Assembly (NCBI GenBank): GCA_902773215.1
Contig: CACYDQ010000159.1
Location: forward strand, 1-9,849
DNA: 9,849 nt
Direction: 5' to 3'
Origin: an uncultured Spirochaetaceae bacterium
GTDB taxonomy: Bacteria > Spirochaetota > Spirochaetia > Treponematales > Treponemataceae
A program made the position numbers and the translations under genes. Under the pieces are notes generated by a model, which searched no databases, was not told the origin of the DNA, and was given only the letters and a program-made list of their open reading frames with translations. Shown piece after piece: positions 1 through 5,616 of this stretch. Every line of letters begins with the position of its first letter. Position 1 is the first letter of the stretch.

Positions 1-903
1 CGCCGTGTCCGACCCGTGCCGCCTGAGCACCTCGTCGGAGATGCTCTTGTGCTCGTGGCAGCGGTTCTGCGCCAGGTCGAGCAGGGCAGATTCGTAGGAG
101 ATGTCCATCACGTCGGAAAGCTGCTTCTTGAGCCGGCGGTACTTTTCTTCTTCCCGCTGGCTCGTGCTTATGTCGATCCCGCAGCCGACGACCCTCTCCT
201 TGCCCTGGTAGTCCGTGAAGGTGGTCAGGATGATGTGCAGGAAGAAGCTCTCGTGGGTGATGGGGTTTATAAGCATTACCTTGGAGTCGGCCTTCTTCAT
301 CCCCGCATCTATCGAAGTGTACATGCGGACGAACTTGTCCACGTCCCTCTCGTCCACGTTGGGGACCAGGCTGTAGGGCACGTCCTCGATGACGTCGGGC
401 TGGTGCATCTTGCCGAAGGTGTCCGCCGCGTCCTTCTGCACCATGCTGACGGTGTGGGTGTCCTTGTCGTACTCCCAGATGGAGACGTTGAATCTCTTGG
501 TCAGGATGTCGTAGGCGATGTTCCGCTCGTAGCGGATGTCCTCTTCCCGCTTCTCTTCGGTGATGTCCTGCGCCAGGTAGGAGGTCGCGTCCTGCCCCTT
601 CCACTTGATGGGGGTAACCGAAATCTTGAACCAGCGGCCGATTCCGGGACAGAACACCCCGCGCGAGGGGTCGATGCTGCCGATGGTGCTCTTGAGGAAG
701 CACTCGCGCCGCTCCTTTATCTCCGGGTCCGCGTCGATGAATTCCTGGACGGTCATCCCCTCGCAGGAGGCCGAGCGCATGAATGACAGGAAGGCCGCGT
801 TGGCGTAGAGGATGGCGCGTGACTGGCCGTCCAGTACGAAGGTGAGTTGATCGAGATTGTCAAGCAGGGCCCTGAGGGCCTCCGCATCGCCGTCCTGCTC
901 CAT
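1..903 (-). CDS. Tandem PAS-domain sensor protein, N-terminal part (runs off left edge)
   Basis: The minus frame is open from ATG at 903 to position 1 (301 codons, no stop), so the C-terminus is outside the window. There is no signal peptide or membrane segment, so a soluble cytoplasmic sensor is likely. Residues about 8-121 look like a PAS domain: FVLDGQSRAILYANAAFLSF near the start, ending in the typical YLAQDITEEKREE at 109-121. Residues about 135-250 look like a second PAS/PAC unit (SIWEYDKDTHTV from 141, IILTTFTDYQGKERVVGCGI ending near 243) and run into a charged helix, QREEEKYRRLKKQ. A third segment, VMDISYESALLDLAQNRC, begins before the edge. The output domain cannot be seen; GGDEF, EAL/HD-GYP or histidine kinase are all possible. 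GAAAGGG at 914-908 could be the ribosome site. The neighbouring dehydrogenase gene is divergent. Confidence 0.85.
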   Translation of the reverse strand, partial: MEQDGDAEALRALLDNLDQLTFVLDGQSRAILYANAAFLSFMRSASCEGMTVQEFIDADPEIKERRECFLKSTIGSIDPSRGVFCPGIGRWFKISVTPIKWKGQDATSYLAQDITEEKREEDIRYERNIAYDILTKRFNVSIWEYDKDTHTVSMVQKDAADTFGKMHQPDVIEDVPYSLVPNVDERDVDKFVRMYTSIDAGMKKADSKVMLINPITHESFFLHIILTTFTDYQGKERVVGCGIDISTSQREEEKYRRLKKQLSDVMDISYESALLDLAQNRCHEHKSISDEVLRRHGSDTA

Positions 904-914
904 GGTACCCTTTC

Positions 915-944
915 ATTGTAGCATGAAAAAGGCGGTGCGTGCAA
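915..944 (-). promoter_or_regulatory. Sigma-70-type promoter of the PAS sensor gene
   Basis: On the minus strand TTGCAC (944-939) is followed after 18 bp by TACAAT (920-915), with TGC directly before the -10 (extended -10). The -10 ends 11 nt before the ATG at 903, so a transcript would have a leader of only a few nucleotides. The predicted +1 falls inside the GAAAGGG ribosome site. Confidence 0.6.
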
Positions 945-948
945 GCGT

Positions 949-1095
949 TTGTTTCCGGGGGCGGCCCCGGTCCCCCCTCTGTCTCCGGGGGGAGTTCCCC
1001 GGATCCCCCGGTTCTTCGGGGGAGGCCCCCCCCCGGCCCTGCCTGTTTTCCGGGGGAGTCCTCCGTCGGCCCTGATTCCCGGGGGAGGGGCGGGC
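949..1095. repeat. Five degenerate ~30-bp G/C-rich repeats in a divergent intergenic region
   Basis: Blocks resembling TTCCGGGGGAGTCCCCGG start near 952, 982, 1012, 1046 and 1076, giving spacings of about 30, 30, 34 and 30 bp. Each has a C/T-rich lead (TTTCC, TCTCC, TTCTTC, TTTTCC, ATTCCC), a G5-6 run and a C-run. Read on the minus strand, the unit is CTCCCCCGGAAAACAGG-like and matches the flank of the second intergenic element (2366-2409). The reading frames through it give only Pro/Gly/Arg-rich low-complexity peptides, so I do not call it coding. It fills most of the 904-1237 gap, between the two divergent promoters. Confidence 0.7.
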
Positions 1096-1166
1096 TGTCG
1101 TAAATTCGCCGGATTTCCGGGCACACGGCTACGCGCCTGCTTTCCAAAAAAAAACATCGGCAGCCC

Positions 1167-1195
1167 TTCACAAAGGAATTTTTACGTGCTAGAAT
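1167..1195 (+). promoter_or_regulatory. Sigma-70-type promoter of the PanE-like gene
   Basis: TTCACA (1167-1172), a 17-bp spacer and TAGAAT (1190-1195). TGC just before the -10 makes it an extended -10. A run of nine A (1146-1154) upstream could act as an UP element. The expected start near 1202 leaves a leader of about 36 nt before ATG 1238, with AAGGGAG at 1226-1232 as ribosome site. Confidence 0.65.
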
Positions 1196-1237
1196 TCTTC
1201 CGGCAGGTAAATGCCTGGCGAGGGTAAGGGAGCAGGA

Positions 1238-2197
1238 ATGAGAATCGCAGTTTTGGGACTGGGCGTTATCGGCACGACTTATGCTTATGCGTTGCAGAAG
1301 GCGGGCCACGGGACTTTTCACATCGTGAGGGAGGGCAAGAATGTTCCCCCGTCGGTCACGGTCCATATTTTGGACGGAAGGTATGATCCGAAGGGCGAAG
1401 AAAAGGATGATGTTTACGGCGTGGCGACCGCTTCCAGGGACGAGGAATACGACTTCATACTGATAAGCGTCGCAAGCGGCAAGCTTGAGGATGCGGTGAG
1501 GACGCTGAGGGACAGGAATCTCAGGGGGACGCTCATCTTTTTCTGCAACTTCTGGACCGGGCGGGAAGACCTGGAGAGGATAGCGGGCGGCTTCGAATAT
1601 GTCACGGCCTTTCCCACCGCAGGCGGACACATGGATAAGGAAGGAAAGCTCGACTGCGTCCTTTTCGATCACGTCATGCTCGAGGGCAGGGAAAAAGCAG
1701 AGATAAGCAATTATGACGATCTTATTTCCATGCTGAATTCCGCTGATATCAAGCAGGAGATTCCACACGACATGTTTGAGTGGATCTGGATTCATATGGC
1801 GATCAACGCCGGCGTCACGTCGACCGCCGCGCGCGAAGGCAGGATAGATGACCCGAACCGCCTCGCAAGGGAGCTCATGGCGGATTCAAGTGCCCTGGCG
1901 ATGGCCGTCAGATGCATAAGGGAGACTTTGAGGACGGTCAGTGCCAGGGGTGTCGACCTGAGGAAGTACAACAATGAGATATTCCCGTATAAGATTCCGG
2001 CAGGGCTCGCGGGAATTGCGATGAAGAGGATGTTCGCCGGAAACGAGCTCACTTCCAGGATAATGACCCTGCACGATGACGTGAAGGACATCGTGTACGG
2101 ATGCCGCTGCGTGTACGATGAGGGCAGGAGGCGTGGCCTGGAGCTTCCCTTGTTCTACGGGAATATGGACAGGCTGCTCGCGGCGATGAAAGATTGA
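1238..2197 (+). CDS. Ketopantoate reductase (ApbA/PanE)-like NAD(P)-dependent dehydrogenase, atypical active site
   Basis: A 319-aa product, the usual length for the family. The N-terminus MRIAVLGLGVIG carries the Rossmann GxGxxG motif at residues 7-12. The region around FFCNFWTGRED and TAFPTAGGHM resembles the middle of the nucleotide domain, and the C-terminal part is helical as in PanE. Known PanE enzymes reduce 2-dehydropantoate to pantoate with NADPH, for coenzyme A synthesis. Aligned from memory to E. coli PanE, the WRKLAVN segment is WIHMAIN here: catalytic Lys176 is His186, while Asn180 is kept as Asn190. The Glu256 position appears to be Val, and Asn184 is Thr. It may therefore act on another substrate or be a distant paralogue, so I give no gene symbol. 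I chose ATG 1238 over ATG 1211 because the Rossmann strand begins at once and AAGGGAG precedes it at a proper distance. Confidence 0.8.
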   Translation: MRIAVLGLGVIGTTYAYALQKAGHGTFHIVREGKNVPPSVTVHILDGRYDPKGEEKDDVYGVATASRDEEYDFILISVASGKLEDAVRTLRDRNLRGTLIFFCNFWTGREDLERIAGGFEYVTAFPTAGGHMDKEGKLDCVLFDHVMLEGREKAEISNYDDLISMLNSADIKQEIPHDMFEWIWIHMAINAGVTSTAAREGRIDDPNRLARELMADSSALAMAVRCIRETLRTVSARGVDLRKYNNEIFPYKIPAGLAGIAMKRMFAGNELTSRIMTLHDDVKDIVYGCRCVYDEGRRRGLELPLFYGNMDRLLAAMKD

Positions 2198-2333
2198 GTC
2201 CCGGTATGACCGCCCGGGGACGCAAGGGACATCAATTCCATATCTGACGAATCCCCTGCTCCCCGTGAAGCATCCGGGGGTACCGGGGTAGGAAGGGGGG
2301 CTTGGGGGGAGGGAACCCCCCGCCTCCGAAGAA

Positions 2334-2367
2334 GAGGCAGATTTTTTAACGTTAAAAAATCTGCCTC
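2334..2367. repeat. Perfect 34-bp palindrome (17-bp arms, no loop)
   Basis: The left arm GAGGCAGATTTTTTAAC (2334-2350) is the exact reverse complement of 2351-2367, with no spacer. Each arm has a GC-rich outer part and a six-base T or A run inside. The layout could give U-tract termination in both directions by pairing with neighbouring GCCTC/GAGGC segments, or it could be a mobile palindromic repeat. Confidence 0.85.
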
Positions 2368-2385
2368 CCCCCGAAAACAAGGGGG

Positions 2386-2405
2386 TCCGGGGGGTAACCC
2401 CCGGA
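2386..2405. repeat. Strong hairpin directly upstream of the lipoprotein gene
   Basis: TCCGGGGG (2386-2393), loop GTAA, CCCCCGGA (2398-2405). Pairing can continue through GGGGG (2381-2385) against CCTCC (2407-2411) with one bulge. It ends only about 17-22 nt before the likely start codon, where no Shine-Dalgarno sequence is visible, so it may limit translation or mark an RNA end. Confidence 0.6.
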
Positions 2406-2427
2406 ACCTCCCGTGTGTTTTATGGGC

Positions 2428-3132
2428 ATGCACAAGGGAAAAGTAATCTACGCGACCATATATCTCTCCGTTTTGTTTGCCCTGACCGGCTGCGGGGGCA
2501 GCCTGGGGGTGTCCGCGCGGGACGACGGCAAGGCGGACCTGGCTCTGTTCATGGACACGGGAAAGGCCGCCTCCGCGATGATCTTGTCCATCATGGCGGG
2601 CCTCTACCCGTCGGGGGGGGCGCAGGAGGGCGTGTTCACCCCGGAGCGGGCCGCCGCGCTTGAGAAGGGGCTCTCGGAAAGCGGGCTTGAGGCCGTCCGC
2701 GCCAAGGCCCTGTCCTCCTCCGTCCTGTCGCTGGACGCGGAGGCAGGGCCCGAGCTCTTCTCCTCGATGGTCAGCATGGGGAACCGGTCGATGACGCTCA
2801 CCCTCTCCCCGGAGACGATGCGGGGCCTGTACGCCTCCATGGACGCGCAGACCCGGGGATACGCCGACCTCTTCATGGCCCCGGTCTTCACGGGCGACGC
2901 GATGAGCGGGGAGGAATATGCCGCCCTCATCGCCTCCGTCTACGGCGCGGGCATGGCGGGCGAGATATCGGATGCCGTCATGGAGATAAGCCTCTCCGCC
3001 CCCAAGGGAAAGAAGGCTGTCTCCTGCTCCGACCCCGGCGCGAGGCTCTCCGGCCGCCGGGCGACGGTCACCGTCCCCCTCCTCGACCTGCTGACCCTGG
3101 ACAGGGACCTGAGCTGGGAGGTCGGCTGGTAA
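2428..3132 (+). CDS. Hypothetical lipoprotein of unknown function
   Basis: A 234-aa product whose N-terminus reads as a lipoprotein signal: basic MHKGK, hydrophobic stretch VIYATIYLSVLFA, then the lipobox LTGC with Cys22, followed by GGS. The mature part has no domain I recognise. It is rich in Ala, Ser and Met, with amphipathic helical segments (for example SPETMRGLYASMDAQTRGYA) and a likely beta-strand end, ATVTVPLLDLLTLDRDLSWE. It should be attached to a membrane from the periplasmic side. The start is uncertain: GTG 2413 and ATG 2422 are in frame, but only ATG 2428 and 2422 give a compact signal peptide, and none has a clear ribosome site. The 3' end, including the stop codon, lies in a 30-bp sequence that is repeated after the toxin gene (3844-3873). 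Confidence 0.75.
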   Translation: MHKGKVIYATIYLSVLFALTGCGGSLGVSARDDGKADLALFMDTGKAASAMILSIMAGLYPSGGAQEGVFTPERAAALEKGLSESGLEAVRAKALSSSVLSLDAEAGPELFSSMVSMGNRSMTLTLSPETMRGLYASMDAQTRGYADLFMAPVFTGDAMSGEEYAALIASVYGAGMAGEISDAVMEISLSAPKGKKAVSCSDPGARLSGRRATVTVPLLDLLTLDRDLSWEVGW

Positions 3133-3140
3133 GCGGGGAC
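3111..3140 (+). repeat. 30-bp direct repeat, copy 1 (lipoprotein gene 3' end)
   Basis: Begins GAGCTGGGAGGTCGGC and ends AAGCGGGGAC. It covers the last codons (ELSWEVGW, in part), the TAA stop and 8 nt beyond. It is identical base for base to 3844-3873; the flanks differ on both sides apart from two C residues upstream. Confidence 0.95.
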
Positions 3141-3148
3141 GGGGAGGG

Positions 3149-3176
3149 TTGGTAGATGTTTTGCCTGCCGTATGAT
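3149..3176 (+). promoter_or_regulatory. Probable promoter of the toxin-antitoxin operon
   Basis: TTGGTA (3149-3154), a 16-bp spacer and TATGAT (3171-3176); a second TATGAT overlaps at 3176-3181. It lies just inside the cassette, after repeat copy 1, and a near-perfect ribosome site AGGAGGTGA (3192-3200) follows before ATG 3204. Confidence 0.5.
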
Positions 3177-3203
3177 ATGATTGTGGCTGTCAGGAGGTGA
3201 CGT

Positions 3204-3428
3204 ATGTCGGAGCTGGCTTACATCGATTTCGAGCGGCAGGTGGAAACGCTGCCGCTTGTGCAGTTGTGCCGTCTGAGGAACAAGATAGACCGTCTTATTT
3301 CCCATCCCGAAACGGAACGGAACACCAGTGTTTTGTCTCCGATTACAGCGCGTTTGCTCGGGGTTGCGCAGTACGATGGCGATTATGACGACCTTCTGCA
3401 GGACAGCATCGGAGACAAATGGCTGTGA
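3204..3428 (+). CDS. Antitoxin of a PIN-toxin pair (inferred)
   Basis: A 74-aa acidic protein directly upstream of, and overlapping, a PIN-domain toxin gene by 10 bp, the typical type II toxin-antitoxin arrangement. The ribosome site AGGAGGTGA is the strongest in the window, fitting the need for antitoxin excess. The N-terminal half (YIDFERQVETLPLVQLCRLR, then NKIDRLI) looks helical and could dimerise. The C-terminal half has an acidic stretch, YDGDYDDLLQDSIGD, of the sort that wraps PIN toxins. I do not see a clear ribbon-helix-helix, AbrB or Phd motif, so the DNA-binding class is unknown. The call rests mainly on position and size. Confidence 0.75.
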   Translation: MSELAYIDFERQVETLPLVQLCRLRNKIDRLISHPETERNTSVLSPITARLLGVAQYDGDYDDLLQDSIGDKWL

Positions 3429-3838
3429 ACGTATTCTTCGACACGGACGTTATCCTGGATGTTGCTACGGCGAGGGAGCCTTTTTGCGATTTCGCGGCAA
3501 AATCCTTGTCCCTTGCGGAGACAGGAAAGATAAAGGGTTTTACGTCGGCGACGATATTTATCAATGTCTTCTATGTGCTTAGGAAGCTGATAGGCAGGGA
3601 TAAAGCTCTGCTTTTCCTCCGGGATTTGGAGCTTGTTCTGACTGTCCTGCCGACCGACGGCAAAATGGTGCATAACGCCCTGTATTCAGCCTTTTCAGAT
3701 TTCGAGGATGCTACCCAACATTTTACCGCCCTGCAAATCCCTGCTGATTTCATTTTGACGAGAAACACCAGCGATTACAAGGAGTCTGCCATTCCGGTGA
3801 GAACGCCGGAAGATTTTATTGGCGGGCGTGTGTTATAA
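3419..3838 (+). CDS. PIN-domain (VapC-like) ribonuclease toxin
   Basis: A 139-aa product covering one PIN domain. Acidic metal-site residues stand at the expected places: Asp8 in VFFDTDVILD, Asp97 in DFEDATQHF, and Asp110/Asp119 in ADFILTRNTSDY, the standard closing motif of the family. The usual second acidic residue after strand 2 is not evident; that site reads SATIFINVFYVLRK, with Asn49, which I recall as a variant of the PIN subgroup with the FFDTDVILD start. Known PIN toxins cut RNA (tRNA, rRNA or mRNA) with Mg2+ or Mn2+ and are neutralised by the partner antitoxin. The start ATG 3419 overlaps the antitoxin end, with GGAGA at 3411-3415 as ribosome site, implying translational coupling. 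TAA stops the gene just before repeat copy 2. Confidence 0.88.
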   Translation: MAVNVFFDTDVILDVATAREPFCDFAAKSLSLAETGKIKGFTSATIFINVFYVLRKLIGRDKALLFLRDLELVLTVLPTDGKMVHNALYSAFSDFEDATQHFTALQIPADFILTRNTSDYKESAIPVRTPEDFIGGRVL

Positions 3839-3843
3839 TCCCC

Positions 3844-3873
3844 GAGCTGGGAGGTCGGCTGGTAAGCGGGGAC
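3844..3873 (+). repeat. 30-bp direct repeat, copy 2 (after the toxin gene)
   Basis: Exact copy of 3111-3140, starting 733 bp downstream. Here it is not translated: the toxin stop is at 3836-3838 and the next gene is convergent. It looks like a detached duplicate of the lipoprotein gene end. Confidence 0.95.
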
Positions 3874-3882
3874 AGTCCTGCT

Positions 3883-3900
3883 CCGCCCGGTGCGGGGCGG
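3883..3900. terminator. GC-rich hairpin between convergent genes, possible terminator
   Basis: CCGCCC (3883-3888) pairs with GGGCGG (3895-3900) across a 6-nt loop. It lies 3 nt beyond the stop codon of the binding-protein gene (minus strand) and after the toxin gene (plus strand). There is no T-tract on either side, so intrinsic termination is uncertain. Confidence 0.35.
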
Positions 3901-3903
3901 GCC

Positions 3904-5472
3904 CTAGCGCGTGATGTCGTAGTAGTGCAGGCAGGTCTCGTAGGCGGGGTGTATCCTGACCCCCTTGAGGCCGGCCTTGATCCCGACCGGGAGCGCCGAA
4001 TCGTAGAGGAAGACGAGGTAGCATTCGTCCAGCACGAAGCGCTGCAGCTGCCCGTATATCCTGGCCGCGTCGTCCTGGCTGTGCAGGGTCTGCATGGCGG
4101 CCCGGTTCAGGGCGAGCTCTATCCTCGCGTCGTCCAGGTAGCAGTAGTTGAATCCCTTGTCGAGCCCCTGGTTGGACAGGAGGGGCTTCATGGTTCCCGC
4201 CGGGTCAGGGTAGTCCGGCCACCAGTCCATCACGAGCACGTCCTGCCGCGCCTCCGGGACCGGGTTCGTCGCCATCTTCCGCTGCGAGTCCCAGTCCACC
4301 TTGAGCAGGATCGGCAGGAGCCCTATCTTCTCCAGGTTGCCGCGGAACGCCTCCATCATCTCGTCCAGGGCATCCCCGTCCGGCTGGTAGGATATCGTCA
4401 CCGTCTTTCCCCGCATCCCTGACTTCTCCAGGTGTTCCTCCGCCTTCTCCAGGTCCAGCGTGTAGGAGGGGAGGGAGTCGTCGTGCCCCCACATCCCGGG
4501 CGGGAGCATCCCCTTGGAAAGGGAGGCTCTCCCCCTGAGGCTCCGGCTGACCATGTCCCCGTAGGGGAAGCAGTACGCGAGGGCCTTGCGGAAGTCCTTG
4601 CCTGAGCAGGGGGCCTTGGAGCTGTTGAACATCATGATAACGCTCCTCCACGAGCTTCCGGAGGCCAGAGAGCATCCCGGCATCCGGGCAAGCGCTTCCA
4701 CGTCCGGGAAGGACGCGATGTCCGCGTCCCCCGTGCTCAGATAGTTCATGCGGCGGGCCTTGTCCGGCACCTCCTGCAGGAAGACCCTCCTGAACTGGCC
4801 CTTCCTCCATCCGCCCCGGTAGCTCTCGAAGGCTTCCATCGTGACCGAGTTCCCGGATGCGGCGACGATGCGGTAGGGGCCCGATCCCGCGTCGTTCCCC
4901 TCGTTGAACCAGGCCTCATCCCTGCCCGTGGCGGCGGGGCTGAGGATGTAGGCCGCGCTGCCCGACGAGGCGATGAGGGGGAGGGGGGCCGCGTACTTGA
5001 GCTTGAACAGCACGGTGTGCGAGTCCGGGGTTTCCACGGAGTCAACGCAGTCCCAGATATAGGCCGCGCCTTTGCCCTTGCGCATCGTCCTCTCGACGGA
5101 CTGCTTGACGGCGGATGCGGTGAGCTCGCTGCCGTCGTGGAAGAGCACGTCCTTGCGGAGGCAGAAGGTCCACTCGCTCATTATCGCGTTGCACTCCCAG
5201 CTCTCCGCGAGGCAGGGCTTGATTCCGGCGGTCTGGTCGTCGTAGATGGTGAGCGTCTCGTATACGTTGTGAAGGATGCAGGTGCCGTTCGACTGCTCCA
5301 CGGAGGGGTCGAGCGACACGTAGGGAACGCAGGCGATGGCGTGGAAGAGGGTGTCCTGTCCCTTGCCGCCGCAGGAGGCCGCAAGGAGGGAGGCAGTCAG
5401 GACGGAAAGGATGGTCAGTGCCGCCGCTGCCGTCCGGGCGGCAGGCGAATGCGGGTGCTTGTCGGGATGCAT
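3904..5472 (-). CDS. Family 5 extracellular solute-binding lipoprotein (oligopeptide/dipeptide type)
   Basis: A 522-aa product. The signal segment AAAALTILSVLTASLLAASC ends in a lipobox with Cys34; Ala at -3 fits the relaxed spirochaetal type. The mature part shows SBP family 5 hallmarks: YETLTIYDDQTAGIKPCLAE, then WTFCLRKDVLFHDGSELTAS (a W-F-LR-V-FHDG-TA match), GSGPYRI, and near the end DWWPDYPDP. Relatives bind peptides, nickel or sugars and pass them to an ABC permease. No permease or ATPase gene is present here; the divergent neighbour is a hybrid sensor kinase. The long open frame upstream of ATG 5472 (to 5991) overlaps the kinase gene and is spurious. ATG 5481 overlaps the -10 box, so ATG 5472, exactly 7 nt after TATAAT, is the likely leaderless start. 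Confidence 0.88.
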   Translation of the reverse strand: MHPDKHPHSPAARTAAAALTILSVLTASLLAASCGGKGQDTLFHAIACVPYVSLDPSVEQSNGTCILHNVYETLTIYDDQTAGIKPCLAESWECNAIMSEWTFCLRKDVLFHDGSELTASAVKQSVERTMRKGKGAAYIWDCVDSVETPDSHTVLFKLKYAAPLPLIASSGSAAYILSPAATGRDEAWFNEGNDAGSGPYRIVAASGNSVTMEAFESYRGGWRKGQFRRVFLQEVPDKARRMNYLSTGDADIASFPDVEALARMPGCSLASGSSWRSVIMMFNSSKAPCSGKDFRKALAYCFPYGDMVSRSLRGRASLSKGMLPPGMWGHDDSLPSYTLDLEKAEEHLEKSGMRGKTVTISYQPDGDALDEMMEAFRGNLEKIGLLPILLKVDWDSQRKMATNPVPEARQDVLVMDWWPDYPDPAGTMKPLLSNQGLDKGFNYCYLDDARIELALNRAAMQTLHSQDDAARIYGQLQRFVLDECYLVFLYDSALPVGIKAGLKGVRIHPAYETCLHYYDITR

Positions 5473-5479
5473 GCCTAGC

Positions 5480-5508
5480 ATTATAGCAGACAATCCCCTT
5501 GAACGCAA
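5480..5508 (-). promoter_or_regulatory. Extended -10 promoter of the solute-binding protein gene
   Basis: On the minus strand TTGCGT (5508-5503), 17 bp, then TGC-TATAAT (hexamer 5485-5480). The hexamer is perfect and the TGn extension is present. Seven nucleotides (5479-5473) separate it from ATG 5472, so transcription should begin at or next to the start codon. Confidence 0.75.
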
Positions 5509-5586
5509 ACAGGGATTGGTTCCCGTGGGCCTGTCCCGGGAAATATCGCATTTTCGAGATTCCCATCCTCCTGCTTGAAAAAGGGG

Positions 5587-5613
5587 ATACCACAAACGCG
5601 GAGTTCGTGGTAT
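5587..5613. promoter_or_regulatory. Operator-like inverted repeat overlapping the kinase promoter
   Basis: ATACCACAAAC (5587-5597), centre GCGGA, GTTCGTGGTAT (5603-5613). The 11-bp arms match at 10 positions, with one A-C mismatch. It covers the -35 position and the first three bases of the -10 hexamer, where a bound repressor would block RNA polymerase. Confidence 0.55.
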
Positions 5614-5616
5614 AAT
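5608..5616 (+). promoter_or_regulatory. Extended -10 promoter of the hybrid kinase gene
   Basis: TGG-TATAAT, with a perfect hexamer at 5611-5616. The -35 position (5588-5593, TACCAC) is poor, as is common with extended -10 promoters. Exactly 7 nt (5617-5623) separate it from ATG 5624. Confidence 0.7.

Larger units (their letters stand above)
2252..2412. repeat. Composite GC-rich intergenic repeat region with nested hairpins
   Basis: The gap 2198-2427 holds no gene. From about 2252 it is dense in G and C runs that can fold: CCCCG (2261-2265) with CGGGG (2275-2279); GGGGGG (2304-2309) with CCCCCC (2316-2321); GCCTC (2322-2326) with GAGGC (2334-2338), which is followed by AGATTTTTT and could work as a terminator for the PanE-like gene; then the 34-bp palindrome and a last hairpin just before the lipoprotein gene. 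The CCCCCCGAAAACA stretch at 2368-2380 is similar to the minus strand of the array at 949-1095. Confidence 0.6.
3141..3873. mobile_element. Putative inserted toxin-antitoxin cassette bounded by a 30-bp direct repeat
   Basis: The unit between the repeat copies holds only the antitoxin and toxin genes with their promoter. It contains no recombinase or transposase. Its unique part starts GGGGA and ends TCCCC, a 5-bp inverted match that could be chance. Base composition differs from the surroundings: two 60-base rows inside the toxin gene count 45% G+C, against 73% in the row 3001-3060. I infer insertion at the 3' end of the lipoprotein gene, with duplication of that end. The mechanism (site-specific integration, unusually long target duplication or recombination) is not shown by the sequence. 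Confidence 0.45.

Noticed and set aside
16..786. 256-codon plus-strand open frame
   Set aside because: It is the codon-aligned antisense of the PAS sensor gene. The minus frame gives recognisable PAS motifs; the plus frame gives none.
949..1227. Plus-strand Pro/Gly-rich open frame through the repeat array
   Set aside because: The composition reflects the G/C runs, and it covers the promoter of the PanE-like gene.
860..1795. 311-codon minus-strand open frame across the G/C repeats and into the PanE-like gene
   Set aside because: It overlaps a clear dehydrogenase gene and its other half is translated low-complexity repeat; no domain or ribosome site.
3141..3843. Integron cassette (attC site) explanation for the toxin-antitoxin unit
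   Set aside because: Treponema denticola integron cassettes can carry such genes, but I find no GTTRRRY/RYYYAAC core pair; GTTATAA and GTTGGTA at the ends do not fit.
4205..4810. 201-codon minus-strand open frame inside the binding-protein gene
   Set aside because: Same strand but another frame of a gene with clear family motifs; a shadow.
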